Positions 42,026 through 50,849 of a stretch of DNA of 64,000 bases are shown in pieces (within the stretch, counting starts at the first letter, position 1; every line of letters starts with the position of its first letter). Origin of the DNA: Mesorhizobium sp. Pch-S (lineage in GTDB: Bacteria; Pseudomonadota; Alphaproteobacteria; Rhizobiales; Rhizobiaceae). The stretch spans positions 4,673,501 through 4,737,500 of the forward strand of contig NZ_CP029562.1 in assembly GCF_004136315.1 (NCBI RefSeq), given 5' to 3'. Below the pieces are notes generated by a model. That model did no database searches. It was not told the DNA's origin and saw only the letters and a list, made by a program, of their open reading frames with translations. Both the position numbers and the translations under genes were made by a program.

Positions 42026-42199
42026 CAGGCGTCTCAAGCTGGCGGCGGACCTGGGAGGAGCGTACCAGGTCTGCACACCAGATCGTGTGCTGGAGGCCTG
42101 ACGCAAAATGGCCTTCGCAAACTGGGGCGACCTGTCGGGAGCAAGGCTGCTGGTTCGTCCTTGGGACGACCACGAGAAATCGCTACGAGAGGAGTTCCG

Positions 42200-42850
42200 A
42201 TGATCCCGACCATTACGGCTTTCGCCATGTCACCCGACGAGGGTCAGGGGCACGCGCGCGACATGCGCCTGCGCTGGGCCTTCGAAGAGTTGGGCCAGCC
42301 TTATGACGTCCGCCTCGTTTCCTTCGCACAGATGAAACAGCCCGCACATCTGGCACTTCAGCCGTTCGGGCAGATCCCGACTTACGAAGAGGGAGATCTC
42401 GCTCTCTTTGAGAGCGGGGCCATCATACTTCATCTCGCGCAGCACCGTCCCGGCCTGTTGCCGGCGAATCCGGATGCCCAGGCACGTGCGATCACATGGA
42501 TGTTTGCCGCGCTCAACACGATGGAGCCGCCGATCGTCGAGCTCGAACAAGCACCCTATGTGATCGGTGACAGGCCGTGGCGTGGAGAGTTCCTGCCCAT
42601 GCTCGAAGATCGCGTCAGGATTCGGCTGGGCGAGCTATCGCGGCGGCTTGGCGATGCCGATTGGCTCGATGGTGCCTTCAGTGCGGGGGACCTGATGATG
42701 GTGACGGTGTTGCGCAGGTTGGACGGAACGGGCCTGGTGGAAGAGTACCCAAACCTTGCCGCCTATGTCGCGCGAGCCGAAGCGCGCCCAGCCTACAAGC
42801 GCGCCTTCGATGCCCAGCTGGCGGTTTTCGTCGCTGCATCGAACCCTTGA
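42200..42850 (+). CDS. Glutathione S-transferase family protein
   Basis: The protein is 216 residues from ATG 42200, which follows GAGAGGAG. An N-terminal thioredoxin-like domain (about 1-82) has LRWAFEELGQPYDV, the cis-Pro motif FGQIPTY and the glutathione-binding LFESGAIILHLA. The all-helical C-terminal domain has the capping motif FSAGDLMMVTVLRRL near residue 160. It conjugates or reduces electrophiles with glutathione; the substrate is unknown. Convergent with the rhodanese gene. Confidence 0.9.
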   Translation: MIPTITAFAMSPDEGQGHARDMRLRWAFEELGQPYDVRLVSFAQMKQPAHLALQPFGQIPTYEEGDLALFESGAIILHLAQHRPGLLPANPDAQARAITWMFAALNTMEPPIVELEQAPYVIGDRPWRGEFLPMLEDRVRIRLGELSRRLGDADWLDGAFSAGDLMMVTVLRRLDGTGLVEEYPNLAAYVARAEARPAYKRAFDAQLAVFVAASNP

Positions 42851-42877
42851 TGAAGGCGGTTCGTGCGTGCCTGTCGA

Positions 42878-43273
42878 TTACTCGCCCGTTACCAGTTCAA
42901 ATCCTTCGTTCACCCATCCGACAAGCCCGCCACTCATGATCTTGACCGGCCTGTCGAGGTCCGCGAGGCGAAGCGCGCCGCGGGCGGCGCCGTTACAGTG
43001 CGGACCAGCGCAATAGGTGACGAAGATGGTGTCTTCGTTCCATTGCTGCATCTTGGAGGCGATGATCTTGCGATGTGGCAGGTTGATCGCGCCGGGCAGA
43101 TGGCCCTTGGCGTACAGGGCCGGGCTGCGCACATCGAGCAGCACGAAATCCGCGCCTTGGGCCGTTGCTTCGTGAACATCCCAGCAGTCCGTCTCGAACT
43201 CGAATTCGCTGGAGAAGTGTTCGCGGGCGCGGTCGCTGGCGGCAGGTCTGGTTGCGGTCACGGCGGTGGGCAT
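42878..43273 (-). CDS. Single-domain rhodanese-like sulfurtransferase
   Basis: The protein is 131 residues from ATG 43273, which follows AGGAGA. A single rhodanese domain has FVLLDVRSPALYAKGHLPGA near residue 43 and the active loop Y-C88-AGPHC93-NGA. The CxGPxCNG loop is typical of a subgroup with a second Cys. It would move a sulfane sulfur between thiol carriers or act in redox repair. It is divergent from the FtrA-like regulator gene, whose target could include it. That link is inference. Confidence 0.9.
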   Translation of the reverse strand: MPTAVTATRPAASDRAREHFSSEFEFETDCWDVHEATAQGADFVLLDVRSPALYAKGHLPGAINLPHRKIIASKMQQWNEDTIFVTYCAGPHCNGAARGALRLADLDRPVKIMSGGLVGWVNEGFELVTGE

Positions 43274-43357
43274 GGCGATCTCCTGTTGTGATTGCTTCTT
43301 ATCCCGTGGCGTGAGGTGGTCTTGCAATTGGCGTGAATGCCAATATACGTAAAGATC

Positions 43358-44337
43358 ATGCCAAACGTTCTGAACGGTACCTCAGGCCCCCTGGTCGTTG
43401 CGCTGCTCTATGACGGCCTGTGCACGTTCGAGTTCGGGATCGTCGCCGAGATATTCGGTCTCGCTCGCGCGGAGATGGGCGCAGGCTGGTATCGGTTTGC
43501 CAGTTGTCCGATCGATGATGGTCCGTTGCGGGCGCATGGTGGCTTGACGCTGGTGGCAGACGGTACGCCGGATCTGATCGATCAGGCCGACATCATCGTG
43601 GTGCCGGGGTGGAAGGGTGCCGATGCCCCTGTTCCCGGGCAACTTTGCCAAAGACTGTGCAACGCACATGCGCGTGGGGCGCGACTTGCCTCGATCTGCT
43701 CGGGGGCTTTTGTGCTGGCGGCAACCGGCCTTCTGGATGGCGGCACTGCAACCACCCATTGGCGCTATGCCGATGAGCTGCGCCGTCGCTATCCGAAATC
43801 GAGGTCGATGACACCTCGCTCTACCGCGACCATGATCGCTTGTTCACGTCCGCCGGCAGTGCGGCCGGTATCGACCTCATGATCGAGATCGTGCGGCGGG
43901 ATTTCGGTGCGGCTGCCGCGAACTCGGTCGCGCGACGACTGGTGATGCCGGCACACCGCGCCGGCGGACAGGCGCAGTTCCTGGAGCGTCCCGTGCCACA
44001 ACGCAAAAGCTCGGAGATCGCGCCACTGCTCGACCGGCTGCGGGCCAGCCTGCAGTTGCGCTGGACGGTCGAGGAAATGGCTAGCGAATGCTCGATGAGC
44101 CTGAGAACCTTCCTGCGCCGTTTTACAGAGGCGACCGGAACCTCCCCTGGCGAATGGCTGACGGAAGAACGCGTCGCCTGGGCCAAGCAGCTTCTCTGCC
44201 AGCGCCGCCTGAACATGGATGAAATCGCGGAAACCGTCGGCTTTGGCAGCGCCCATACGCTGCGGCATCATTTTCGCAGGCAGATGGGCATCAGCCCGAC
44301 CGAATATCGCGCGCGTTTCATCGCCGAGCCAGCGTGA
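43358..44337 (+). pseudogene. GlxA/FtrA-type AraC family regulator, interrupted by a single-base frameshift
   Basis: The first part (43358-43795) encodes a DJ-1/PfpI-like domain with VVALLYDGLCTFEFGIVAE at the start and the nucleophile-elbow motif SICSGAFVLAATGLLDG. The second part is in the -1 frame from G43795 to 44337: EIEVDDTSLYRDHDRLFTSA, then an AraC helix-turn-helix pair (MASECSMSLRTFLRRF and IAETVGFGSAHTLRHHF). The junction RRYP|EIEVDD is exactly where intact homologs run straight through, so one G appears lost in a CCG(G)AA context. Intact homologs are 310-330 residue activators. Without repair the frame-1 product ends at 43882 and lacks the DNA-binding domain. Confidence 0.88.
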
Positions 44338-44365
44338 CGCGCCAACCCTTCACGGACGGGTGTCT

Positions 44366-45001
44366 TCAAGCTGCGTGGATGCGGTCGAACATCCGCACCA
44401 GGTCGGCGAGCGTCCGTGTCCCCATTTTCCGCATCAGGTGGCTGCGGCGCACCTTGACGGTGATTTCGCTGACTTTCAGCTCCGCTGCGATCTGCTTGTT
44501 CAGCAGTCCCTGGACGACCAGCCTGGCCACATCCTGTTCTCCCGGAGACAGGGTTTTCCAGCGCTGCTGCAATTCGGCTTCGGTCACATCCTTGAGGCGC
44601 CGGGTCTTGTCGATCTCGATGCCGCGCTGGATGGCGTCCAGCAAATCCTGATCGCGAAACGGCTTGGTCAGGAACTCGATCGCGCCATCCTTCATGGCTC
44701 TGACGCCCATGGCGATGTCGCCGTGGCCGGTGACCATGATCGTTGGCAAATGCAGGCCCAGACCGGTCATGTGGGAAAGAAAATCCATGCCGCTCTGACC
44801 CGGCATGCGGACGTCGAGCACCAGACAGCTCGGCGCCTCCGCCAGGTCGGTGTTCAGGAAATCCTGTACGGAACCGAAGGAGCGAGCGCGAAGCGCGACG
44901 GAGGCGAGCAGATCCTCCAGCGATTCACGAACCGAACGGTCGTCATCGACGATGTAGACGATCGGTTCCTCATCGAGATGTCCGGATGGCTGACCATTCA
45001 T
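44366..45001 (-). CDS. Two-component response regulator, FixJ/NarL-type (LuxR output)
   Basis: The 211-residue protein has a receiver domain (about 13-125) with acidic pocket DDD at 19-21, phospho-acceptor Asp63 (LVLDVRMPG), Thr/Lys motifs TGHG and FLTKPF, and a C-terminal LuxR-type helix-turn-helix (LSPGEQDVARLVVQGLLNKQ, EITVKVRRSHLMRKM). This is the FixJ-like architecture. It is translationally coupled to the histidine kinase by a four-base overlap (ATGA at 44998-45001). The input is unknown; no target genes are obvious next door apart from the broken FtrA-like gene. Confidence 0.93.
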   Translation of the reverse strand: MNGQPSGHLDEEPIVYIVDDDRSVRESLEDLLASVALRARSFGSVQDFLNTDLAEAPSCLVLDVRMPGQSGMDFLSHMTGLGLHLPTIMVTGHGDIAMGVRAMKDGAIEFLTKPFRDQDLLDAIQRGIEIDKTRRLKDVTEAELQQRWKTLSPGEQDVARLVVQGLLNKQIAAELKVSEITVKVRRSHLMRKMGTRTLADLVRMFDRIHAA

Positions 45002-46068
45002 TGCTTCAGGTCTCCAGCGAGCGGCAGGCTGAACGAGAGCACGGCGCCGCCTCCTTCGTTCGGCTCAGCCCAGATGCGGCCGCCATTCGCTTCGATGATC
45101 GAGCGGCTGATGGTCAGCCCAAGACCGATGCCATCTTTCTTGGTTGTCCAGAAGGCGTCGAAAAGATGTTCCGCTTCTCCGGTGCGCAGCCCGATGCCGG
45201 TGTCTGCCACCGAGAAACGAACCCTGTCGTGGCTGTCGCTTTGGGTGGTGATCTCCATTTCCCCTGTCTTGCCGGACGAGACCGCAATCGCCTCGACCGC
45301 ATTGAGAACCAGATTTCCGACCACTTGCCCGATCTGGACGCGGTCGGCCATGACAATCGGCAGGTTTTCCGGAAGGTAGAACCTGAGCGTGATGTCGTGG
45401 CGGTCGATCTGGTCATGCGCGAGGCCAACAATTTCTCGGACAAGCTCATTGAGGTCGAAGGGTGCTTTCTCCGACGCCTTGTTGCTTGCCAGGCCGCGCA
45501 CGCGCGTGATCACGGCGCTCGCGCGGTTGGCTTCCTCGACGATCCTGTCCACGGTGCGGCGGGCGCTTTCGATGTTGGGTGGATCCTGCGCCAGCCAGCG
45601 TTTGCAGGCGCCGGCGCTGGTGACGACCGCCGCCAGCGGTTGGTTGACTTCATGGGCAATGGAGGCGGTCAATTCGCCAAGGCTAGTGACACGAGCCATG
45701 CGCAGCAATCGTTCGCGGCTCTCATGGGCGGCTGCCTCGGCATTCACCAGTTTGAGCGACAGATATGTGGTTACGCCGATGGCGACGATGCTGATGGCGG
45801 TGTTGATGACACCCACCTCATAGGCGCCGGAATGAGTGAGGGCGACGCTCAACAGCGTCAGCGCGATACAGACGCAGGCCAACACGACGACGCTGCGCGC
45901 CGGCAGCACGCGGGTCGCAAAAAGGATGACCGCCGTGTAGAAGACCGCGGCTGCGATCGCATAATCAGTCACGGTGTCGGCGACAAAGATGACCACGATC
46001 GCTACAAGAAGCGCTGCAGCGATGAGCAGCTGATTGCGCCGCATCCCGGTTCCCTGTCTATTTTCCAT
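44998..46068 (-). CDS. Membrane sensor histidine kinase
   Basis: The 356-residue protein has four hydrophobic segments in the first 105 residues, resembling a compact membrane-embedded sensor without a large periplasmic or PAS domain. A linker coiled region follows, then an HisKA-type segment with phospho-acceptor His139 (SIAHEVNQPL, the wording of the HPK4 / FixL-type kinases) and an HATPase domain with N box NLVLNAVEAI, G1 DTGIGL and GIGLGLTISRSII. It partners with the overlapping FixJ-like regulator. The stimulus is not predictable; membrane sensing of a small molecule or membrane state is possible. Confidence 0.92.
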   Translation of the reverse strand: MENRQGTGMRRNQLLIAAALLVAIVVIFVADTVTDYAIAAAVFYTAVILFATRVLPARSVVVLACVCIALTLLSVALTHSGAYEVGVINTAISIVAIGVTTYLSLKLVNAEAAAHESRERLLRMARVTSLGELTASIAHEVNQPLAAVVTSAGACKRWLAQDPPNIESARRTVDRIVEEANRASAVITRVRGLASNKASEKAPFDLNELVREIVGLAHDQIDRHDITLRFYLPENLPIVMADRVQIGQVVGNLVLNAVEAIAVSSGKTGEMEITTQSDSHDRVRFSVADTGIGLRTGEAEHLFDAFWTTKKDGIGLGLTISRSIIEANGGRIWAEPNEGGGAVLSFSLPLAGDLKQ

Positions 46069-46142
46069 CGTTGCGATAGTCCGTCAAAACCCGGATTATG
46101 CAAGCCATGCCAGGCCATGAGCGAAGCATAAGAGGCGAGACG

Positions 46143-46859
46143 TCAGTCCTTGGTGCTGCCGTCCCATGTCGCATTGGAGACGCCGGCCTGTTTGGCCAGA
46201 TAGGTCGTCACTTCTTCGATCTCATGCGGGTTGACGGCCGTTGAGACAAGAGTGGCCACGATCTCGACCGTGTCATCCCCACGATCGACGATCTCGACAT
46301 CGCTGACCGGATAATTTGCCTGTTCGAGGCGCTCGACCAGAAGGTCTCGCATGTCCGGCATGGCGTCACGGCTGGAAAGGATGCTCACTTCATAGGTAGC
46401 CTCTGTGGCCCGATCGTCGATCGGGATGCGATTGATCATGTTGACGAGCGGCCTGAGTAAGGTGTTGCCCGCAAGCACGAAGATGGTGAGCAAGGCCGCC
46501 TCTGCGATCATATCGGTCCCGGCGCAGGCGCCGACCGCAGCCGAGCACCACAGTGTCGCAGCCGTGTTCAGGCCGCGTACATTCATGCCTTCCTTCATGA
46601 TCACGCCGGCACCGAGAAAGCCGATGCCCGAGACGACATAGGAGATGACGCGCACCGCTTCCGTCGTGCCGGCAATCCGCTGCGCGAGGTCGACGAAGGC
46701 CGCGGCGCCGACGGCGACGAGAACATTGGTGCGCAGGCCCGCGGTTCGCTGGCGATACTGGCGTTCCGCTCCGATCAGCGTTCCAAGCACGAAAGCCGCG
46801 GCAAGTGCCACGACGGTGTCCAGGAAAGGATAGAATTCAAACGTCTGCAGGAATTTCAT
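46143..46859 (-). CDS. mgtC: MgtC/SapB family membrane protein
   Basis: The 238-residue protein has an N-terminal MgtC domain with five hydrophobic segments and the hallmarks GTLIGAERQYRQRTAGLRTN (near residue 27) and GIGFLGAGVIMKEG (near 79). Its C-terminal cytoplasmic ACT-like domain covers about residues 150-235. MgtC proteins act in adaptation to low magnesium and acid, in part by modulating ATP synthase or phosphate balance in characterised species. It lies 411 bases downstream of mgtA on the same strand. Confidence 0.9.
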   Translation of the reverse strand: MKFLQTFEFYPFLDTVVALAAAFVLGTLIGAERQYRQRTAGLRTNVLVAVGAAAFVDLAQRIAGTTEAVRVISYVVSGIGFLGAGVIMKEGMNVRGLNTAATLWCSAAVGACAGTDMIAEAALLTIFVLAGNTLLRPLVNMINRIPIDDRATEATYEVSILSSRDAMPDMRDLLVERLEQANYPVSDVEIVDRGDDTVEIVATLVSTAVNPHEIEEVTTYLAKQAGVSNATWDGSTKD

Positions 46860-46933
46860 GGCGTTGTCTCAATTGTCTCCACGCGAATACAGGACCCTGT
46901 TTGCACGGGGATGACGGCGATCCATCTTGATGA

Positions 46934-47152
46934 TCAGCGCTGCCGCCGCAAGATGCGGATGGCGATACCATGAAGGTGCATCGAGCCACGCATCAGACAA
47001 AGTGCCTGCCCACGCGTGAGCAGGCCAGCCCGCGCAAGGCGCGTTGTGATCGCAAACAGCGTCGTGCCGCTCGCTGCGAATGCCCAGCACAGATGGCGGT
47101 TGGCAAGGTCGGAAAACCAGTCCGATCCGCCGTGCGTCTTTCCGGTCCGCAT
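46934..47152 (-). CDS. Candidate 72-residue small protein between mgtA and mgtC
   Basis: ATG 47152 is preceded by GGAGA six bases upstream, a good ribosome site. The product has one likely hydrophobic segment (WAFAASGTTLFAITTRLARA, about residues 23-42) and a very basic end (IRILRRQR). It fills the 411-base gap between mgtA and mgtC. No family is recognised, and codon usage alone cannot settle it. A competing longer frame (46869-47261) has a Pro/Cys/Trp-rich composition unlike a real protein. Confidence 0.4.
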   Translation of the reverse strand: MRTGKTHGGSDWFSDLANRHLCWAFAASGTTLFAITTRLARAGLLTRGQALCLMRGSMHLHGIAIRILRRQR

Positions 47153-47270
47153 GAGAATCTCCGCACAGCCTGCAGGTGGACAGGCACCTGCGTGGACAAC
47201 AATCGACCTTTCGGTTCCAGGGGTCAGGTTCGGGCGGACTGGGCCACCCGAACCTTTTCATCAGGCAGGA

Positions 47271-49982
47271 TCAGAACCACTGGCCGAAGCGGCGGATGTA
47301 AATCGTCTTCATTGTCTGAGCGACAATGCAGTAGCTGAGCAGGGTCCCGGCAAGCCAGGGGAAGTACTGCCACGGCAATGGCTGCAGCCCGACCATCGCG
47401 CCCAGCGGCGAGAATGGAATGTAGATGCCGAGCACACAGACCAGTCCGGTCATCAGCATCACCGGCAAAGCGGCCGTGCTCTGGATGAACGGTATCCTCT
47501 GGGTGCGCAGCATATGCACCACCAGCGTCTGTGACAGCAGACCCTCGATGAACCAGCCGGACTGGAACAGCGACTGCAGTTCCGGCTTGTTGGCGGCGAA
47601 GACGTTCCACATCAGCGCGAAGGTGGTGATGTCGAAGATCGACGAGGTCGGCCCGATCCAGAGCATGAAACGGCCGATGTTCCTTGCATCCCATTTGCGC
47701 GGCTTGCTGAGGAATTCCTTGTCCATCCGATCCCAGGGCAGCGACAGCTGCGAGATGTCGTACATCAGGTTCTGGATCAGCAGATGGATAGCGAGCATCG
47801 GCAGGAACGGAATGAACGCGCTTGCTACCAGTACCGAGAACACGTTGCCGAAGTTCGAGCTCGCCGTCATGTTCAGGTATTTCATGATGTTGCCGAACGT
47901 CTCGCGACCTTTGACGACACCTTCCTCCAGCACCATCAGGCTCTTCTCGAGCAGGATGATGTCGGCGGATTCCTTGGCGATGTCGGTGCCGCTGTCGACG
48001 GAAATGCCGACATCAGCGTCGCGCAACGCGGGTGCGTCGTTGATGCCATCACCGAGGAAGCCAACGGTGTGCCCGTTGGCCTGCAATGCCATCAGCACGC
48101 GCGACTTCTGCAGCGGTGTCAGCTTGGCGAAAATCGTCCGCTCTTCGACGATGCGGCCGAGAGCCGCGTCATCCAGCGTCTCGATCTCGCGACCGAGAAC
48201 CGGTTGGCCAGGCTCGAGGCCGACTTCCCGGCAGATCTTGGCGGTAACCACCTCATTGTCGCCGGTCAGGACCTTCACCACCACGCCATGCTCGGCAAGC
48301 GCCTTGATCGCAGGGCCCGCGGTCTCCTTGGGCGGATCGAGAAAGGTCAGAAAGCCCTGGACGACCAGGTCATTTTCGTCGGAAACCTCATAGCGCGTCT
48401 TGCGAGCGGCGTTGGCGATCTCACGCGTGGCCACGACGAGCACACGGAAGCCGTCGCGGTTATAGGCGCGAGCCATATCGACGAGCGCTTTGCGATCATC
48501 GTCCCTGAGCGGGCGAACCGTCTTGCCGTCCTTGATCGAGGTTGAGATCGCAAGCATCTCTTCCACGGCACCCTTGCAGATCAGCAAGTGCTGGCCGCTG
48601 ACGTTTTCGACAACGACTGACAGTCTCCGTCGCACGAAGTCGAACGGCAGCTCATCGATCTTCCGGTTGGCTGTGCTGGTTTGGACGATGCCCGGCACAT
48701 GTTCGGCGAAGCGAATGACCGCCTGGTCCATCAGGTTCTTCACCCCGCTCTGGTGATGGCTGTTGAGCCAGGCCAGCAGCAGCACGCCCTCGTTGGTTCT
48801 GCCGTGAACGTCGACATGGTGCTCCAGGATGATCTTGTCCTGCGTGAGCGTGCCGGTCTTGTCGGTGCACAGCACATCCATCGCCCCGAAGTTTTGGATG
48901 GCATTCAGGCGCTTCACCACGACCTTGCGTCGCGCCATTGCCACGGCGCCCTTGGCGAGGTTGGAAGAGACGATCATCGGCAGCATTTCCGGTGTCAGGC
49001 CGACAGCCACCGCAAGCGCATAGAGCAGGGCCTCGACCCAGTCGCCTTTCATCACACCGTTGATGAGGAAGACGATCGGCACCATCACCATCATGAAGCG
49101 GATGAGCAGCCAGCTCACGCTGTTGATGCCGCGATCGAAGGCCGTCTGCGCACGCGAGCCGGAGATTGCCTTGGCAAGCGAGCCGAAATAGGTCCTTGGC
49201 CCGGTGGCGACCACGATTGCCGTTGCCGTGCCGCTGACCACATTGGTGCCCATGAAGCAGATGTTGGGCAGATCGAGGAGATCCATCTGATCGTGTGCGA
49301 CGGCGCCTGCGGATTTCTGCGCGACGGCACCCAGGGTGTCGTATTTTTCGACAGGCAGGGCCTCGCCGGTGAGCGCTGCCTGGCTGATGAAAAGATCACG
49401 CGATTCAATGAGGCGGATATCGGCGGGGACCATGTCACCGGCGGAAAGCCGGATGATATCGCCCGCCACCACCTGCGCCATCGGCACTTCGATAAGATCG
49501 GGCTTCGTGTTAGGGCTGACTTGGCGCAGGACAGTCGCGGTGGTGCGGACCATCGCCTTGAGAGCCTCGGCTGCCTTGCCGGAGCGATACTCCTGGACGA
49601 AGCGCATGACGGCGCTCGTCACCACCATGAACAGGATGATGGCGACCTTGGTCGGATCCGGGTCCTCGCCGGCCTGAAGGGGCAGCCAGATATCGGTGAA
49701 TGCGCTGATGGCGGCCAGTACCACCAGCACCATGATGAAAGGGTTTTTGAAGGCCATCAAGAACTGGACGAGCGCGTGCGGGCGTTTGTCATGCGCGACC
49801 TCGTTCGGGCCGTCCTTGGCCAGGCGTTCAAAGGCCTCGGAGACGGTCAGTCCATCAAGCCGCCCCTTGAAGTTGGCGAGCGTGGTATCGATGGCGTTCT
49901 GCGCTTCGCGCACCGCCCGCATGGACAGTTTCCTGTCCTCCTTCCGGGCGGCTGGAGGCGCACCCTTCAACATCATGTTCAT
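47271..49982 (-). CDS. mgtA: Magnesium-translocating P-type ATPase (MgtA, P3B type)
   Basis: The protein is 903 residues from ATG 49982, which follows GAGGA; the frame stays open upstream but the extension is not conserved. P-type ATPase landmarks: ALTGEALPVEK in the actuator domain, phosphorylated Asp in CTDKTGTLTQD near residue 380, LTGDNEVVTAKICREVGL, and the hinge GDGINDAPALRDADVGIS. The core AVGLTPEMLPMIVSSNLAKG is the MgtA/MgtB signature of the fourth membrane segment. It imports magnesium across the inner membrane. It sits between a small ORF with a hairpin upstream and mgtC downstream, a typical Mg-stress block. Confidence 0.94.
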   Translation of the reverse strand: MNMMLKGAPPAARKEDRKLSMRAVREAQNAIDTTLANFKGRLDGLTVSEAFERLAKDGPNEVAHDKRPHALVQFLMAFKNPFIMVLVVLAAISAFTDIWLPLQAGEDPDPTKVAIILFMVVTSAVMRFVQEYRSGKAAEALKAMVRTTATVLRQVSPNTKPDLIEVPMAQVVAGDIIRLSAGDMVPADIRLIESRDLFISQAALTGEALPVEKYDTLGAVAQKSAGAVAHDQMDLLDLPNICFMGTNVVSGTATAIVVATGPRTYFGSLAKAISGSRAQTAFDRGINSVSWLLIRFMMVMVPIVFLINGVMKGDWVEALLYALAVAVGLTPEMLPMIVSSNLAKGAVAMARRKVVVKRLNAIQNFGAMDVLCTDKTGTLTQDKIILEHHVDVHGRTNEGVLLLAWLNSHHQSGVKNLMDQAVIRFAEHVPGIVQTSTANRKIDELPFDFVRRRLSVVVENVSGQHLLICKGAVEEMLAISTSIKDGKTVRPLRDDDRKALVDMARAYNRDGFRVLVVATREIANAARKTRYEVSDENDLVVQGFLTFLDPPKETAGPAIKALAEHGVVVKVLTGDNEVVTAKICREVGLEPGQPVLGREIETLDDAALGRIVEERTIFAKLTPLQKSRVLMALQANGHTVGFLGDGINDAPALRDADVGISVDSGTDIAKESADIILLEKSLMVLEEGVVKGRETFGNIMKYLNMTASSNFGNVFSVLVASAFIPFLPMLAIHLLIQNLMYDISQLSLPWDRMDKEFLSKPRKWDARNIGRFMLWIGPTSSIFDITTFALMWNVFAANKPELQSLFQSGWFIEGLLSQTLVVHMLRTQRIPFIQSTAALPVMLMTGLVCVLGIYIPFSPLGAMVGLQPLPWQYFPWLAGTLLSYCIVAQTMKTIYIRRFGQWF

Positions 49983-50109
49983 GGTCTTGGTCCTCGATAA
50001 TCCTGGGAGGTCGGGTGAAAGTTCGGTCGCGAGCGAAACGGCGCACGCGAACTGTCCGGCCGTTGCGATAGCGGTCGGATTCACGGGGTTTTCAGGGGAG
50101 GTGTCCGCT

Positions 50110-50132
50110 GCCGCTACAGGCCTGTCAGCGGC
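50110..50132 (-). promoter_or_regulatory. Hairpin in the mgtA leader
   Basis: GCCGCT-ACA (50110-50118), loop GGCC, TGT-C-AGCGGC (50123-50132): a 9-base-pair stem with one bulge, just after the stop of the 92-residue ORF and about 130 bases before the mgtA start (both on the minus strand). It could attenuate mgtA transcription in response to leader translation or magnesium. The rest of the 153-base leader shows nothing I can identify. Confidence 0.4.
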
Positions 50133-50135
50133 GGA

Positions 50136-50414
50136 TCAACTCCATGGCCGGGCATTTTCGCGGAGGGCCAGGATGGCGCCGAAGCGTTCAAAGCCTGACG
50201 GTTCGGAACCATCCGTGGGTTGGTTCACCGTCCAGCGGCACTCGAGCCGCCCGGAAACCGGATTCATCCGCCAGCGCACGATCGGCTTCGATGCCGTATG
50301 CCGGGGGATACGGATGACCGGAGCGTCGGCTGCCGGATGTGCATGGAGGGCAAGCCGACCCCACGGACCGATGAGTGCCCGCAGACAGCGATGGGCAAAA
50401 GCAATGATTTTCAT
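50136..50414 (-). CDS. Small protein of unknown function upstream of mgtA
   Basis: The protein is 92 residues. ATG 50414 follows a strong ribosome site (GAGGTGAG). It is basic, with a central IVRWRMNPVSGRLECRWTVN segment that reads like a short beta hairpin and is common in small unannotated proteobacterial ORFs. No signal peptide or membrane span is evident. It is in the same direction as mgtA, 153 bases upstream, so it may be a leader ORF or an accessory of magnesium uptake. The function is unknown. Confidence 0.7.
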   Translation of the reverse strand: MKIIAFAHRCLRALIGPWGRLALHAHPAADAPVIRIPRHTASKPIVRWRMNPVSGRLECRWTVNQPTDGSEPSGFERFGAILALRENARPWS

Positions 50415-50849
50415 ATCTCACCTCACTGACGCGCCACCGCGGCGTCAAAGGCGAGACCAGGAACTAGTCTCGACCGGACGGCCGCGGCGGCGCACTTTCT
50501 CGACTACTGTCGCTAGGCATGGTTCCAGGTTCCTCTCGAGAGTTTCCGCTTTTCGCGGAAACGCTCTAACTATTTGTTTTAAAGCAATTTAATACGGAAA
50601 ACCGTTAAACGGTTTTCCTGGCATTGCTCCGGGTCGCGGCGGGCAGCAGCCCCTCCGTTTGACGAGTGACGGCTTACGCCTTGTGCGGTGCCGCCGCCAG
50701 TATCTGGTCGGATGGATCGCTATGCTTTGGCATCGGCCAGCTATACCAACGTATATCCAGCGGCGAATGATGCCGGCTCAAGCCTTCAGCCCGATAATGC
50801 CAGCTGTCGATGTCTCGACACCTTGGTCCTGTTTTGCCACGTTGCCGGC
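50415..50849. other. 435-base intergenic region with repeat and divergent promoters
   Basis: It holds the repeat at 50538-50640 and otherwise spacer. The left end should carry the promoter of the small ORF and mgtA (minus strand), and the right end that of the GNAT gene (plus strand); no convincing -35/-10 pair or Mg-responsive box is visible to me. An in-frame extension of the GNAT gene upstream to 50688 exists but lacks conservation and a ribosome site. Confidence 0.5.
50538..50640. repeat. Rhizobial-type intergenic palindromic repeat, copy 4 (inverted)
   Basis: Read on the minus strand, it contains CCAGGAAAACCG, ACGGTTTTCCGT, AAATTGCTTTAAAACAAA, TAGAGCG and a GTTTCCGCG / CGCGGAAAC hairpin, in the same order as copy 1 at 8440-8537. 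It is therefore a full-length copy in the opposite orientation. Confidence 0.7.

Noticed and set aside
44219..45379. 386-codon plus-strand frame opposite the two-component genes
   Set aside because: Starts inside the AraC domain in another frame and runs antisense to well-conserved receiver and kinase domains.
46869..47261. Minus-strand 130-codon frame between mgtA and mgtC
   Set aside because: Pro/Cys/Trp/His-rich sequence without structure or ribosome site; the 72-codon frame within it has a better start signal.
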